From Candidatus Uhrbacteria bacterium RIFCSPHIGHO2_02_FULL_53_13 (GTDB lineage: Bacteria; Patescibacteriota; Patescibacteriia; UBA9934; UBA11717): 37,157 nt of DNA. Of the stretch, positions 8,643 to 16,745 are shown in pieces. A program made the position numbers and the translations under genes. Under the pieces are notes generated by a model, which had not been told where the DNA came from, did no database searches, and saw only the letters and a list, made by a program, of their open reading frames with translations. The DNA is taken from NCBI GenBank assembly GCA_001791035.1, contig MGDX01000004.1, forward strand, positions 1,423 through 38,579, given 5' to 3'. The stretch's first letter is position 1. Each line of letters opens with the position of its first letter.

Positions 8643-9662
8643 CTATAAAAAACTTGCCCGACGCACACGCTGAATGGCTGTATAGGCCGCGTACAGGAAC
8701 GGTCGTAGCACGACATCGCAGGTTGATGGATACGACACGCGCTCGCCGCCAAAGCCCAGCTTGAAACGCGTCACGCCTGCCAAGCGATGTTCCGGTTGGC
8801 CTTCGGGCGCGATTCCCCACCAGTCGTACGATTTCATCCCGCGTTCCTTTGCGTCCTGCATGAGCGACCAATGCAGGAGGTGCGGCGCCATCAGGTCTTT
8901 TTTTGTGTCCGCCGACGCGCCGTGCAAATAGGTGCGCGTGTTGCCAAAATCAATACACAATGCGGACGCGAGTACGTCTCCGTCGTGCACGGCTTGCTTT
9001 ACAAGCGCGCGCGGCGCATCTCCTTCGCCATTGAGATGACGCGCGATCGCCTCAAAATGCTTACGGTCATGCAGTCGAATGCCATGGCGCGCCGCCGTTT
9101 TGGACGACAGATCGTAAAACATCTCTATTGAACCGTCCTCAATGGTGACTCCCTTCCTTTTTGCAAGCCGAATGTTGTAGCGCGTCTTGTGATGCATCGC
9201 CGCTAACAGCGCCTCCGTATCCGCCGAAATATTAGTGATGAGTGTCGTGGAAGGTTGGACATCGGTCACGGGTAGAAGTTGAAAGTGAGAAGTTGGAAGT
9301 TGGCGTGCCGCGTCAACACGAAAAAAGAGTGGACGGGATTGTTGGGTGTGTGTTGCGTGCGTCAATGCTTTGAGCATGCGCGCTTCAATTTCGGGCGTTG
9401 CCCCCACCGGTCCGCGCGGAATGTAAAAATAGCGCTGTCCAAAAGGCAGGCGCATGAGAACCGACAGTGCTTGCGCGCGCTCGGTTCTGCTCTCATCGCA
9501 CAGGTTTCGCGCCACCGTGTGCCCGTCCTCTTCAAGCACGTCCCCCCATTCCCACGACTGCAAAAATGCTCCGCTTCTTTGACCATGCTTCAAAACAAAC
9601 GCGTTCCAATCCGGCACGGACGCCTTCTCTGTCACAGATAATGTTGCCGATTGAGACGACAT
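8643..9662 (-). CDS. FemAB/FemX-type peptidoglycan bridge aminoacyltransferase
   Basis: The protein is 339 aa from ATG 9662. A TTG at 9674 in frame would overlap glmS by 8 nt. The FemAB family has two GNAT-like domains and adds amino acids from aminoacyl-tRNA to lipid II. The sequence shows SGAFLQSWEWGDVLE near the start, YFYIPRGPVG, KTRYNIRLAKRKGV in the middle, and SYDWWGIAPEG followed by RFKLGFGGE near the C-terminus, all typical of the family. It follows glmS by 4 nt and is likely co-transcribed, linking amino-sugar supply with cell wall assembly. Codons around 9274-9301 consist of four degenerate heptanucleotide repeats that also occur in an intergenic region of this window. The amino acid added cannot be predicted. 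Confidence 0.87.
   Translation of the reverse strand: MSSQSATLSVTEKASVPDWNAFVLKHGQRSGAFLQSWEWGDVLEEDGHTVARNLCDESRTERAQALSVLMRLPFGQRYFYIPRGPVGATPEIEARMLKALTHATHTQQSRPLFFRVDAARQLPTSHFQLLPVTDVQPSTTLITNISADTEALLAAMHHKTRYNIRLAKRKGVTIEDGSIEMFYDLSSKTAARHGIRLHDRKHFEAIARHLNGEGDAPRALVKQAVHDGDVLASALCIDFGNTRTYLHGASADTKKDLMAPHLLHWSLMQDAKERGMKSYDWWGIAPEGQPEHRLAGVTRFKLGFGGERVSYPSTCDVVLRPFLYAAYTAIQRVRRASFL
9274..9301. repeat. Four heptanucleotide repeats (unit RGAAGTT) inside the FemAB gene
   Basis: AGAAGTT, GAAAGTG, AGAAGTT and GGAAGTT follow each other without gaps on the plus strand. On the minus strand they encode the short segment PTSHFQLLP, between family-conserved parts. The same unit recurs at 18312-18361. 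Confidence 0.6.
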
Positions 9663-9666
9663 GCCT

Positions 9667-11499
9667 CTACTCAACCGTCACACTCTTGGCTAAATTGCGC
9701 GGCATATCCGGATCAAACGCGCGCGCACACGCCGCCTCGTATGCCAAAAATTGTAGCGGTATCACGGCCAAGAGCGGCGTCAACATCTCGAGCGTCTTTG
9801 GAATGGTAATCACACGGTCAACAAGCGACGCATCGTACGGCGCCCCTTCGGTCGTCACTAAAATTACCGATCCGCCGCGTGCGCGAATTTCGTGCAAATT
9901 GCTCATGGACTTTTCAAACACGCTGTCACGTGGCGCAATCACCACAACCGGAAAGCCATCTTCAACAAGGGCAATCGGTCCGTGCTTCATTTCCCCCGCC
10001 GCGTACCCCTCGGCATGAATGTACGAAATTTCTTTGAGTTTGAGCGCTCCTTCGTGCGCAATCGGGTGGCAGTATTTTCGCCCAAGAAAAAGCGCATGGT
10101 GAGCATCCGCCAACAGTTCCGCCGCCGCACGGTACGGCTCTCGACAATCAAGCAACACCTGAATCTGATGCGGGAGTGCCAAGAGCTCCTTCACGATCCT
10201 CTGCCCCATGACAAGCGACAACGCGCGTTGCCGCCCCAACACGAGCGTGAACAAAGAGAGCACAACGACCTGCGACAAAAACGCCTTCGTGGACGCAACA
10301 CCGATCTCGGGACCGGCATGGTTGTACACTCCCGCATGCGTCTCTCGCGCGATGCTCGAGCCGACGACGTTCACGATTCCAAGCGTGAGCGCCCCCTTTT
10401 CCTTGGCTTCGCGCACCGCAAAAAGCGTGTCGGCTGTTTCACCGCTTTGGCTGATGGCCACGACCGCCGTGCCACTGTCAAGGATGGGTTTGCGATATCG
10501 AAATTCGGATGCCAACTCGACTTCGACAGGAATGCCGGCGTACTCCTCGAGCATGTATTCGCCCACGCATCCCGCGTAGTACGCCGATCCGCACGCCACG
10601 ATCACGATGCGTTTAATGTCCCGCAGTTGCTTCTCCACATCGCGCAACCCTCCCAAAACCGCCGTGCCGTTTTCTGCGTCCAATCGTCCACGTGTCGAGT
10701 TCAACACCACGTCGGGCTGTTCCATCATCTCTTTGAGCATGAAATGCGCGTACCCATGCTTCTGCAAATCCGCCGCTTCTCCATCAATCGTTTCGACCGG
10801 CTTTTGCACGGTGACGTTTTCGAACGTTCGAATGTGATACTCCGCACGAGTGATGGCAACGATTTCGCGATCGTCCAAGTACACGATGTCACGCGTGTGT
10901 TGCAAAATCGCCGACGCATCGGACGCGAGGATGTAGCCGTCACGGGCAATGCCAAGAATGAGCGGACTACCGAGACGCGCGGCCACCAGCGTGTCCGGTT
11001 CCAGGGACGACGCGACGACGATACCGTATGTCCCCTCGAGCATGGGAAGAACGGCGCCGACCGCATGGGACAGTTGCGCTCCATCTTTGAGAGCGTCTTC
11101 TATCAGATGCGCAATGACCTCCGTATCCGTTTCCGACGCAAACGCATGGCCGGATTGTTCAAGACGCGCGCGCAGAGACGCATGATTTTCGATAATCCCG
11201 TTGTGCACGACCGCCACGGACTCCGTGCAGTCGCGATGCGGATGCGCGTTGGCTTCCGTTGGCATGCCGTGCGTCGCCCATCGCGTGTGCGCAATGCCTG
11301 TGCTTCCCGCTAAGCGGCGCGTTTTGAGGGCACGCAAGAGCTCGCTCACTTTTCCAACGGCGCGCACAGTTTTAAGGCCCGCGCTCGTGTTTACTGCCAA
11401 TCCCGAAGAATCGTAGCCGCGATATTCAAGACGCTTCAGTCCGTCAAGCAGAACGGACTGCGCGTCTTGGGTTCCGCAATATCCAACAATGCCACACAT
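9667..11499 (-). CDS. glmS: Glutamine--fructose-6-phosphate aminotransferase (isomerizing)
   Basis: The protein is 610 aa, full length for the family. It makes glucosamine-6-phosphate from fructose-6-phosphate and glutamine, the entry step to UDP-GlcNAc and peptidoglycan. It begins MCGIVGY, so Cys2 becomes the N-terminal nucleophile of the glutaminase domain after Met removal; RLEYRGYDSSG and the HNGIIEN segment follow. Two SIS sugar-isomerase domains occupy the C-terminal half (AISQSGETADT; HEGALKLKEISYIHAEGYAAGE), and it ends with the usual PRNLAKSVTVE. FemAB follows 4 nt downstream. Upstream (11500-11573) there is room for a promoter just after the terminator of the preceding RNA. No glmS ribozyme is evident in the leader. 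Confidence 0.97.
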   Translation of the reverse strand: MCGIVGYCGTQDAQSVLLDGLKRLEYRGYDSSGLAVNTSAGLKTVRAVGKVSELLRALKTRRLAGSTGIAHTRWATHGMPTEANAHPHRDCTESVAVVHNGIIENHASLRARLEQSGHAFASETDTEVIAHLIEDALKDGAQLSHAVGAVLPMLEGTYGIVVASSLEPDTLVAARLGSPLILGIARDGYILASDASAILQHTRDIVYLDDREIVAITRAEYHIRTFENVTVQKPVETIDGEAADLQKHGYAHFMLKEMMEQPDVVLNSTRGRLDAENGTAVLGGLRDVEKQLRDIKRIVIVACGSAYYAGCVGEYMLEEYAGIPVEVELASEFRYRKPILDSGTAVVAISQSGETADTLFAVREAKEKGALTLGIVNVVGSSIARETHAGVYNHAGPEIGVASTKAFLSQVVVLSLFTLVLGRQRALSLVMGQRIVKELLALPHQIQVLLDCREPYRAAAELLADAHHALFLGRKYCHPIAHEGALKLKEISYIHAEGYAAGEMKHGPIALVEDGFPVVVIAPRDSVFEKSMSNLHEIRARGGSVILVTTEGAPYDASLVDRVITIPKTLEMLTPLLAVIPLQFLAYEAACARAFDPDMPRNLAKSVTVE

Positions 11500-11572
11500 A
11501 TCGTAATCGTGTTATGAACAGAAACCCATGTTAGCACATTCGACCGCGTCCATTGAACAAAATCCTCCCTGT

Positions 11573-11843
11573 GAAAAAAAGCATCGCCCGCGGTGAGGTG
11601 CCGCGAGCGATGGGAGAGATTGGTCCTGGTGGACGGTCAGGGATCAAGGTGCACACACCCCCGTCCTCATCGCCTCCTCGATGAAGCCCGTGTGGGCCTT
11701 GCGGGTCCTCGGCCCCGCTTTCGGCCTTCAGGGTGCGATTCGACCAAGATTTGCGCTACAGCATGTCACACTGCATACGCGCACATTGGTCGTCAGGCGA
11801 AGCTCCGGAGCTTAGGCGCCTTTCGCCTGAACGTCCACCAGGT
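11573..11843 (-). ncRNA. Candidate structured RNA of about 270 nt with own promoter and terminator
   Basis: No protein gene fits 11500-11874. On the minus strand a TTGACA-N17-TATTTT promoter predicts a start at about 11843, where an 11-bp perfect helix begins (11832-11842 pairing with 11625-11635). Inside it are a 9-bp helix (11822-11830 with 11793-11801), a 6-bp helix (11786-11791 with 11742-11747) enclosing a 5-bp one (11779-11783 with 11752-11756), and GC-rich hairpins at 11640-11740. A strong intrinsic terminator with seven U follows at 11574-11612. I see no tRNA-like T-loop (tmRNA), no RNase P core sequence and no SRP GGAAGCAG-type motif. It lies between ruvA and glmS and ends before the glmS leader, so a trans-acting RNA is likelier than a riboswitch. 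Confidence 0.65.
11574..11612 (-). terminator. Intrinsic terminator of the 11573-11843 RNA
   Basis: On the minus strand GCGATG-type arms (11607-11612 with 11582-11587) and 11601-11605 with 11589-11593 form an 11-bp stem with one mismatch and a 7-nt loop, followed by seven T (11580-11574). It also insulates glmS from ruvA read-through. Confidence 0.85.
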
Positions 11844-11849
11844 AAAAGA

Positions 11850-11878
11850 AAAATACACAACCCCTCAAAATCTGTCAA
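11850..11878 (-). promoter_or_regulatory. Promoter for the 11573-11843 RNA
   Basis: On the minus strand TTGACA (11878-11873) and TATTTT (11855-11850) are 17 bp apart. The -35 box overlaps the ruvA stop codon. Predicted +1 is at 11843-11844, next to the first nucleotide of the closing helix. Confidence 0.7.
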
Positions 11879-12444
11879 ATCACCATCGTGAGCGCGGCCT
11901 TAATTTGGTCTTCGATGCGCACGATATCAGATGGAATACCGGCCGCAAGCGCCCGCGCCTGCGCGCGCGCGTAGCCCATGCCAACGAGCGCTTCAATTAA
12001 GTCAACATGCGTCGATTCAATGCGGCGCTCATTGGCGTCCGCCTTCAAGTCAATCGAACCGCGCAACTCGAGCACTATTTTTTGCGCCTTCTTTTTTCCA
12101 ATCCCCGGAACGACCGTCAAAAACTCGGCATCTCCATCCATCACATGCCGACAAAACGTATCTACCTCAAACAGTCCCAGGATTTTTACCGCCGCCTTTG
12201 GACCAACGCCGCTCACGGCAATCAATTTCCAAAACAGCTCCAAATGCTCGCGCGTGCGAACGCCAAAGAGCTCGTGACGATCATCGCGCACGGTTTCGTG
12301 CGTCCAAATCACGGCTTCATCTCCAACACGCAAATCCACCGCGTGCGTTGCCGCCACATCCACGCGATACCCAATCCCGCCAATGTGAAGCAGGACCCAC
12401 TCCGGCCCGCGTTCGAGCACCGTTCCTTGAACACGCATGATCAT
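11875..12444 (-). CDS. ruvA: Holliday junction branch migration protein RuvA
   Basis: The protein is 189 aa, normal for RuvA. It binds Holliday junctions and loads RuvB. The N-terminal OB domain (MIMRVQGTVLE, then VLLHIGGIGYRVDV) and two helix-hairpin-helix motifs (AVSGVGPKAAVKIL; VVPGIGKKKAQKIV) are plain, and the C-terminal RuvB-binding helices (DLIEALVGMGYARAQARAL) are present. The start ATG is at 12444; the ATG at 12438 is also possible. A TGA-TATACT extended -10 ends 6 nt before 12444, implying a leaderless mRNA, just as at ruvB. ruvB itself is 12 kb away on the other strand, and no ruvC is seen in the window. Confidence 0.96.
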   Translation of the reverse strand: MIMRVQGTVLERGPEWVLLHIGGIGYRVDVAATHAVDLRVGDEAVIWTHETVRDDRHELFGVRTREHLELFWKLIAVSGVGPKAAVKILGLFEVDTFCRHVMDGDAEFLTVVPGIGKKKAQKIVLELRGSIDLKADANERRIESTHVDLIEALVGMGYARAQARALAAGIPSDIVRIEDQIKAALTMVI

Positions 12445-12450
12445 GCGATG

Positions 12451-12480
12451 AGTATATCAAATAGAGGTTGGAAAAAACAA
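12451..12480 (-). promoter_or_regulatory. Extended -10 promoter giving leaderless ruvA
   Basis: On the minus strand TATACT (12456-12451), preceded by TGA, ends 6 nt before the ruvA ATG. TTGTTT at 12480-12475 may serve as a -35 at 18 bp. Confidence 0.6.
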
Positions 12481-12509
12481 AGAAATCGGGCGCTAGAGAG
12501 GCGCCCGAT
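12472..12509 (-). terminator. Intrinsic terminator of the zinc-ribbon gene
   Basis: Perfect 9-bp arms (ATCGGGCGC, 12485-12493, with 12501-12509) enclose a 7-nt loop and are followed on the minus strand by a T-rich tract (12483-12472). It separates the 12530-13198 gene from ruvA. Confidence 0.85.
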
Positions 12510-12529
12510 ACAAAGGTGAGGTATGGTTT

Positions 12530-13198
12530 CTATGGCCGGTGCCAACACGAGGGGCACTTCAGCGCCCCGGCGGTCCACACGTACCTGTCCCGACGGCAGG
12601 ACAAGCACATGTCTCCTTCGGAAGGTTTCGCCTTCACCGTCGGTATCGAGCCCGTATCGGCATCTGACACCGTAGTCAATCTGCGCTTTCCTTGCTCCAG
12701 CCACGTCGGCGCGATCTTCCATCCGTACTGCTTCACGAGGCCCGCCTCTCGATGATCCGGAAGCACGCCATGACCCGGCCGGTCGCAGTAATCCGCGCCA
12801 CGATGGTATCGCGTCGACTGTCCGCAGAACGGACACAACGACTGCCCATTCTCATCCACAAAAAGTGGGAGAAGCGCCACGCAACAGTTCTTCGCCGTAG
12901 AAGGCGCCACGAGCGAATGCACACCCGGGGCGTAGAGATACCGGCCGCTTGCATCAAGATTGAGCACACAGTACGGGCTCATCCATGGCGGATCAACCGT
13001 AAGCATCGTCGCACCGTCCTCATAACGCACAGCCACCTTCACGGTCATGGTCATATTCTTCCAGTCGGTGCTCCACCCAGCGAGGTTCAAAAACTCCGGA
13101 GCAAAATGAACGTGCGCTCCAACCATCAGCAACTTCAAGGAACGATCGTTCAGTTCTATCCAGCCTAGGACTTTGCGTTTCATGAGAAGATCCGGCAC
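12530..13198 (-). CDS. Hypothetical protein with C-terminal zinc-ribbon cysteines
   Basis: The protein is 222 aa from a GTG start, or 217 aa from ATG 13183. I do not recognise the family. Two cysteine clusters are visible: CPFCG with a later C (YCDRPGH), near residue 122, and a C-terminal CLSC...CPSC pair spaced by 13 residues, which is a zinc-ribbon pattern. The N-terminal ~110 residues are beta-rich with many Trp, Val and Tyr. It begins 69 nt after ileS on the same strand and ends just before a strong terminator, which supports it as a real expressed gene, possibly co-transcribed with ileS. A nucleic-acid-binding role is possible but not shown. Confidence 0.6.
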   Translation of the reverse strand: MPDLLMKRKVLGWIELNDRSLKLLMVGAHVHFAPEFLNLAGWSTDWKNMTMTVKVAVRYEDGATMLTVDPPWMSPYCVLNLDASGRYLYAPGVHSLVAPSTAKNCCVALLPLFVDENGQSLCPFCGQSTRYHRGADYCDRPGHGVLPDHREAGLVKQYGWKIAPTWLEQGKRRLTTVSDADTGSIPTVKAKPSEGDMCLSCRRDRYVWTAGALKCPSCWHRP

Positions 13199-13267
13199 AA
13201 ATCCAAAGCGTGATGTGGATTCGCACCGGACTTCTCATGTTGAAGGGGCCTGTTCCCAAGTGTGCAC

Positions 13268-16234
13268 TTATGACGCGCGCGTCAATCCAAGCTGGAAAGC
13301 TCCCTGCGCACGTTCTTCTTTTTCTTGTGCTTTGTCAAGCGAACGCTCCATCGCCGTGGCGCGTGTGCGCTCTAAAATGTCGGCCTCGTACGCGTCAAGC
13401 GCGGCAGAAACATCCGCGTCGTCCGTTTCCACAAACAAAACAATCTGGTCTTCAATCGTGAGTTCGCTGTCCTTGCGCAGAGCATTCGCGCGGCGCACCA
13501 GCTCGCGCACGATGCCAAGCCGCTTGAGTTCCGGCGTGATGTTCGTGTCGAGCGTCGCGGCGAGGTCTCCCTTGCGCCATGTCACCGCCTGCACATTCAC
13601 CTCGTCTTTCAGGATATCAAGATACGCCTCTTCGAGCGCTTCTGGAGCGCTCACCTCCACCGACGCCAACACTTGCCGCACGGGAATTTTTTCCTCCTCG
13701 CGTGCCTCGAGTGTTTTCGTAACAAGTTCGCGCACACGCGCCATCTGCGCGAGCGCATCCTCCTGGCGCGCCGTAAGCTTGCGCGCTTCTGGCCACAGCG
13801 CCAGATGCACCGAGTCCCCCTCTTCGCGCACATACAACCCACGATACACTTCCTCGGCGATAAACGGCGCAAACGGCGCCATCAATTTTGCGAGATCCGT
13901 TAAGCACGCGCGCAGAGTTTGCGTCGCGCGACGATGATCGCGCATATCATCGCCCTTGAATCGCTCACGACTACGGCGAACATACCAGGTCGAGAGTTCA
14001 TCAATGTACGCCGTCAAAGCGCGCACGGCCTCGGTGATGCGATAGCCGTCCAGGGACGCTGTCACAGAACGCACCGTCGCGTCGCGCACCGTCAAAATCC
14101 ACTCGTCCAAAACATGCGTTGACGGCGCCTCGTGTGCCACATCATCGGCCGCCACATACATCTCATAGAAACTGACGACATTGCGCACAAGGGCAAAGTT
14201 CTTCCGCACCATATCGCCCAACACTTTCTCGTCAAACAACTTGTTCTCACCAGGTGCGTTGATCGCATACATATACCAACGCACGGCATCGGCGCCAAAA
14301 CGCTCCATCGCTTCCATGGGATCGACAACATTGCCAACGGATTTGCTCATTTTCTTGCCGTGAGCGTCAAGAACATGTCCAAGAGACACGACATTTTTGT
14401 ACGGCGCGCCGCGACCAAGCGCCACGGCAACAGCCAACAACGTGTAAAACCATCCGCGCGTTTGGTCGATGGCCTCGGCGATGTAATCGGCCGGATACTG
14501 ACGATCAAACATCTGCACGTTCTCAAACGGATAATGCCACTGTGCAAACGGCATGCATCCGGAGTCAAACCAAACATCCACGACATCGGGCACGCGACGT
14601 GCCGTTTTGCCGCACGCCTCATCTTCACAACGCAGAACGATATCGTCCACAACGGGACGATGTGGATCCAAATTCTTCGGCACCTCCCCTACAGCCCGCG
14701 CGCGTAGTTCTTCAAAACTCCCGATGCACTGCCGCTTACCGCACGCCTCGCAAACCCAAATCGGTAGTGGCGTTCCCCAGTATCGCTCGCGCGAGAACGC
14801 CCAATCCTTCACATCACTCAACCATTCGCCAAAACGACCGTCCTGAAGATGCTCCGGCTCCCAATGAATCTTTGCGTTGGCCTCCAAGAGTTTCTTGCGC
14901 AGTGCGCTCATCTTGATGTACCACGAGTGCTTGGCGTAATAGATGACTTTTTGCTTACAGCGCCAGCAGTGCGGATATGAATGCGTGTGTTTTTCTTTCG
15001 CAAACAATAGGCGGCGCTCGGCTAAGTCCTTGACGATATCCACGGCCACCGCCTCATCGGTCACAAGCCGCCCCGCCAAAAATCCCGCCTCCTGAACGTA
15101 GGTGCCGTCCGGCTTGACGATGTGATACTTAGGAAGACCAACCGTGTTGCCCAACGCAAAATCGTCGGCACCGTACATGACGGCCGTGTGAACAATGCCC
15201 GTGCCCTCGTCTGTCGTGACAAAATCGGCGGCGACTACGGAAAACATTTTGTCATCGCCGCGCTTTCTTTTGCTTGCCGTCACGTGAGGCAGTGCATCGC
15301 TTTTTTCCAACACATCATAGAGCGGCCTGTATTTCAGCCCAACTAGTCCTGAACCAGAACACTTGTCAACGATTTCAGCATCTGCAAGACCGCATGCCTC
15401 TAATCGTGATTTAGCAAGCCAACAGTATTCATCGTGACCTGATGCATGAGGCAATTTCTGCCCATCAGAAACATGTGCAACACCCTGATCGAGAATAAAT
15501 TTTTTGACTTTTACATACTTGATATTTTTTTTCACCGCCAACGCCACATTGCCGAGCAGTGTCCACGGCGTTGTCGTCCACGCAAGCAAAAATGTTCCAG
15601 GCTCATTCACGAGCTCAAACTTCACGGTCACGGACAAATCTTTCACGTCCTTATATCCTTGCGCCAACTCATGCGACGAGAGCGACGTCTCGCATCGCGG
15701 ACAGTGCGGTGTTACGCGGTAATCCTGATACAAAAGCCCGCGGTCCCAAATCTGCCGCACCACCCACCACAGCGACTCAATATATTCTGGCGCATACGTC
15801 ACATACGCATGTTCCATATCAACCCAATACCCAATGCGCCGAGTAAACGCGCGCCATTCGTCAAGGTACTTCCACACGCTTTCGCGGCACTTGGCATTGA
15901 ACGCGGCGACACCGAGAGTTTTAATCTCCTGCTTCGTAGAAAACCCCAACTCCTTCTCCACTTCCAACTCCACCGGCAATCCATGCGTATCCCAGCCGCC
16001 TTTGCGCTCGACATGAAATCCCTGCATCGTCTTGTATCGCGGGATACAGTCCTTGAACGCACGCGCCTCGGCATGATGAATACCTGGACGCCCGTTGGCC
16101 GTCGGCGGCCCCTCATAAAACACAAAGTCCCCTCGCGGCGCTTCCTTTTCAAGCGATCGCTCAAACACGCGATGCGCCTCCCAATACGCTAAGATTTCCA
16201 ATTCACGCTCGTTGACGGTTTTTTGCTGTGCCAT
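13268..16234 (-). CDS. ileS: Isoleucyl-tRNA synthetase, type 2, with GXHH signature
   Basis: The protein is 988 aa. It charges tRNA-Ile. The class I catalytic domain is split by a CP1 editing domain (LLAWTTTPWTLLGNVALAV; GTGIVHTAVMYGADDF), and the KMSKS loop is intact (GKKMSKSVGNVVDP, about residue 628). The length, the EKELGF region and the C-terminal DUF5915-like part (DEVNVQAVTW) fit the IleRS2 type found in eukaryotes and some bacteria. The HIGH motif reads Gly-Ile-His-His at residues 51-54, that is GXHH rather than HXGH. Cys pairs (CPRC, CWRC, CEAC) are probable zinc ligands. It is divergently arranged with rpiB across 60 bp. No T-box leader is present. Confidence 0.96.
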   Translation of the reverse strand: MAQQKTVNERELEILAYWEAHRVFERSLEKEAPRGDFVFYEGPPTANGRPGIHHAEARAFKDCIPRYKTMQGFHVERKGGWDTHGLPVELEVEKELGFSTKQEIKTLGVAAFNAKCRESVWKYLDEWRAFTRRIGYWVDMEHAYVTYAPEYIESLWWVVRQIWDRGLLYQDYRVTPHCPRCETSLSSHELAQGYKDVKDLSVTVKFELVNEPGTFLLAWTTTPWTLLGNVALAVKKNIKYVKVKKFILDQGVAHVSDGQKLPHASGHDEYCWLAKSRLEACGLADAEIVDKCSGSGLVGLKYRPLYDVLEKSDALPHVTASKRKRGDDKMFSVVAADFVTTDEGTGIVHTAVMYGADDFALGNTVGLPKYHIVKPDGTYVQEAGFLAGRLVTDEAVAVDIVKDLAERRLLFAKEKHTHSYPHCWRCKQKVIYYAKHSWYIKMSALRKKLLEANAKIHWEPEHLQDGRFGEWLSDVKDWAFSRERYWGTPLPIWVCEACGKRQCIGSFEELRARAVGEVPKNLDPHRPVVDDIVLRCEDEACGKTARRVPDVVDVWFDSGCMPFAQWHYPFENVQMFDRQYPADYIAEAIDQTRGWFYTLLAVAVALGRGAPYKNVVSLGHVLDAHGKKMSKSVGNVVDPMEAMERFGADAVRWYMYAINAPGENKLFDEKVLGDMVRKNFALVRNVVSFYEMYVAADDVAHEAPSTHVLDEWILTVRDATVRSVTASLDGYRITEAVRALTAYIDELSTWYVRRSRERFKGDDMRDHRRATQTLRACLTDLAKLMAPFAPFIAEEVYRGLYVREEGDSVHLALWPEARKLTARQEDALAQMARVRELVTKTLEAREEEKIPVRQVLASVEVSAPEALEEAYLDILKDEVNVQAVTWRKGDLAATLDTNITPELKRLGIVRELVRRANALRKDSELTIEDQIVLFVETDDADVSAALDAYEADILERTRATAMERSLDKAQEKEERAQGAFQLGLTRAS

Positions 16235-16263
16235 AAAGAATGGGTCTGATACAATAACAGTAG

Positions 16264-16290
16264 ATTATAGGTTTTTTAGCGTTTCGACAA
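16264..16290 (-). promoter_or_regulatory. Possible ileS promoter
   Basis: On the minus strand a consensus TATAAT (16269-16264) lies 29 nt before the ileS ATG. TTGTCG at 16290-16285 is only 15 bp away, so the -35 assignment is weak. Confidence 0.4.
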
Positions 16291-16294
16291 GCGT

Positions 16295-16744
16295 ATGACG
16301 ATTTATCTTGGCGGCGATCATGCCGGATTTGAACTCAAAAAAGCCGTGTCAGCGGCGCTTTTAGAGGATGGCCACACGGTGCGCGACCTTGGAAACACCG
16401 CGTACGACGAAGGCGATGACTATCCTCCATTCGCCAAAGCGGTAGCAGACGCGGTAACGAAAAACAAGACGTTTCGCGGGATTGTATTTTGCGGAAACGC
16501 CGAGGGCGTGTGTATCGTCGCCAACAAAGTAGACGGAGTTCGTGCCGGAATTGGATTTTCTGCGGAGGCCGCACGTAGTGCACGCAACGACGACGACATC
16601 AATGTGTTGTGTTTGCCGGGGCGTTTGATGACATTTGATGAGGCGATCCAAATCGTGCACATATTTTTGGACACGCCGTACGAAGGCGCAGAGCGGCACA
16701 ATCGCCGCCTCAATCAAATCAAAGATATAGAGGAAACAAACTGA
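16295..16744 (+). CDS. rpiB: Ribose-5-phosphate isomerase B (RpiB/LacAB family)
   Basis: The protein is 149 aa, normal length. It interconverts ribose-5-phosphate and ribulose-5-phosphate in the non-oxidative pentose phosphate pathway. The start IYLGGDHAGFELK is diagnostic, with the phosphate-binding Asp8 and His9, and the catalytic Cys is likely Cys66 in IVFCGNAEG. The usual CGTGIG loop is altered to CGNAEG here. The C-terminal HNRRLNQI is also typical. The rpe-like gene follows after 1 nt, so the two probably form an operon for pentose phosphate interconversion. No Shine-Dalgarno sequence precedes the ATG. Confidence 0.9.
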   Translation: MTIYLGGDHAGFELKKAVSAALLEDGHTVRDLGNTAYDEGDDYPPFAKAVADAVTKNKTFRGIVFCGNAEGVCIVANKVDGVRAGIGFSAEAARSARNDDDINVLCLPGRLMTFDEAIQIVHIFLDTPYEGAERHNRRLNQIKDIEETN

Positions 16745-16745
16745 T

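Noticed and set aside
9892..11313. 473-codon open frame on the plus strand opposite glmS
   Set aside because: It is the antisense shadow of a fully conserved glmS; the translation is Arg/His-rich and has no recognisable domain.
11500..11573. Possible glmS ribozyme or riboswitch in the glmS leader
   Set aside because: The leader after the preceding terminator is only about 70 nt with no double-pseudoknot pattern, too short for the ribozyme.
11593..12000. 135-codon frame in the ruvA-glmS spacer
   Set aside because: It runs opposite to the promoter and terminator of the RNA candidate and into ruvA antisense; composition is Arg/His-rich.
16235..16294. T-box leader for ileS
   Set aside because: Only 60 bp separate ileS from the divergent rpiB, with no room for a specifier stem-loop and antiterminator.
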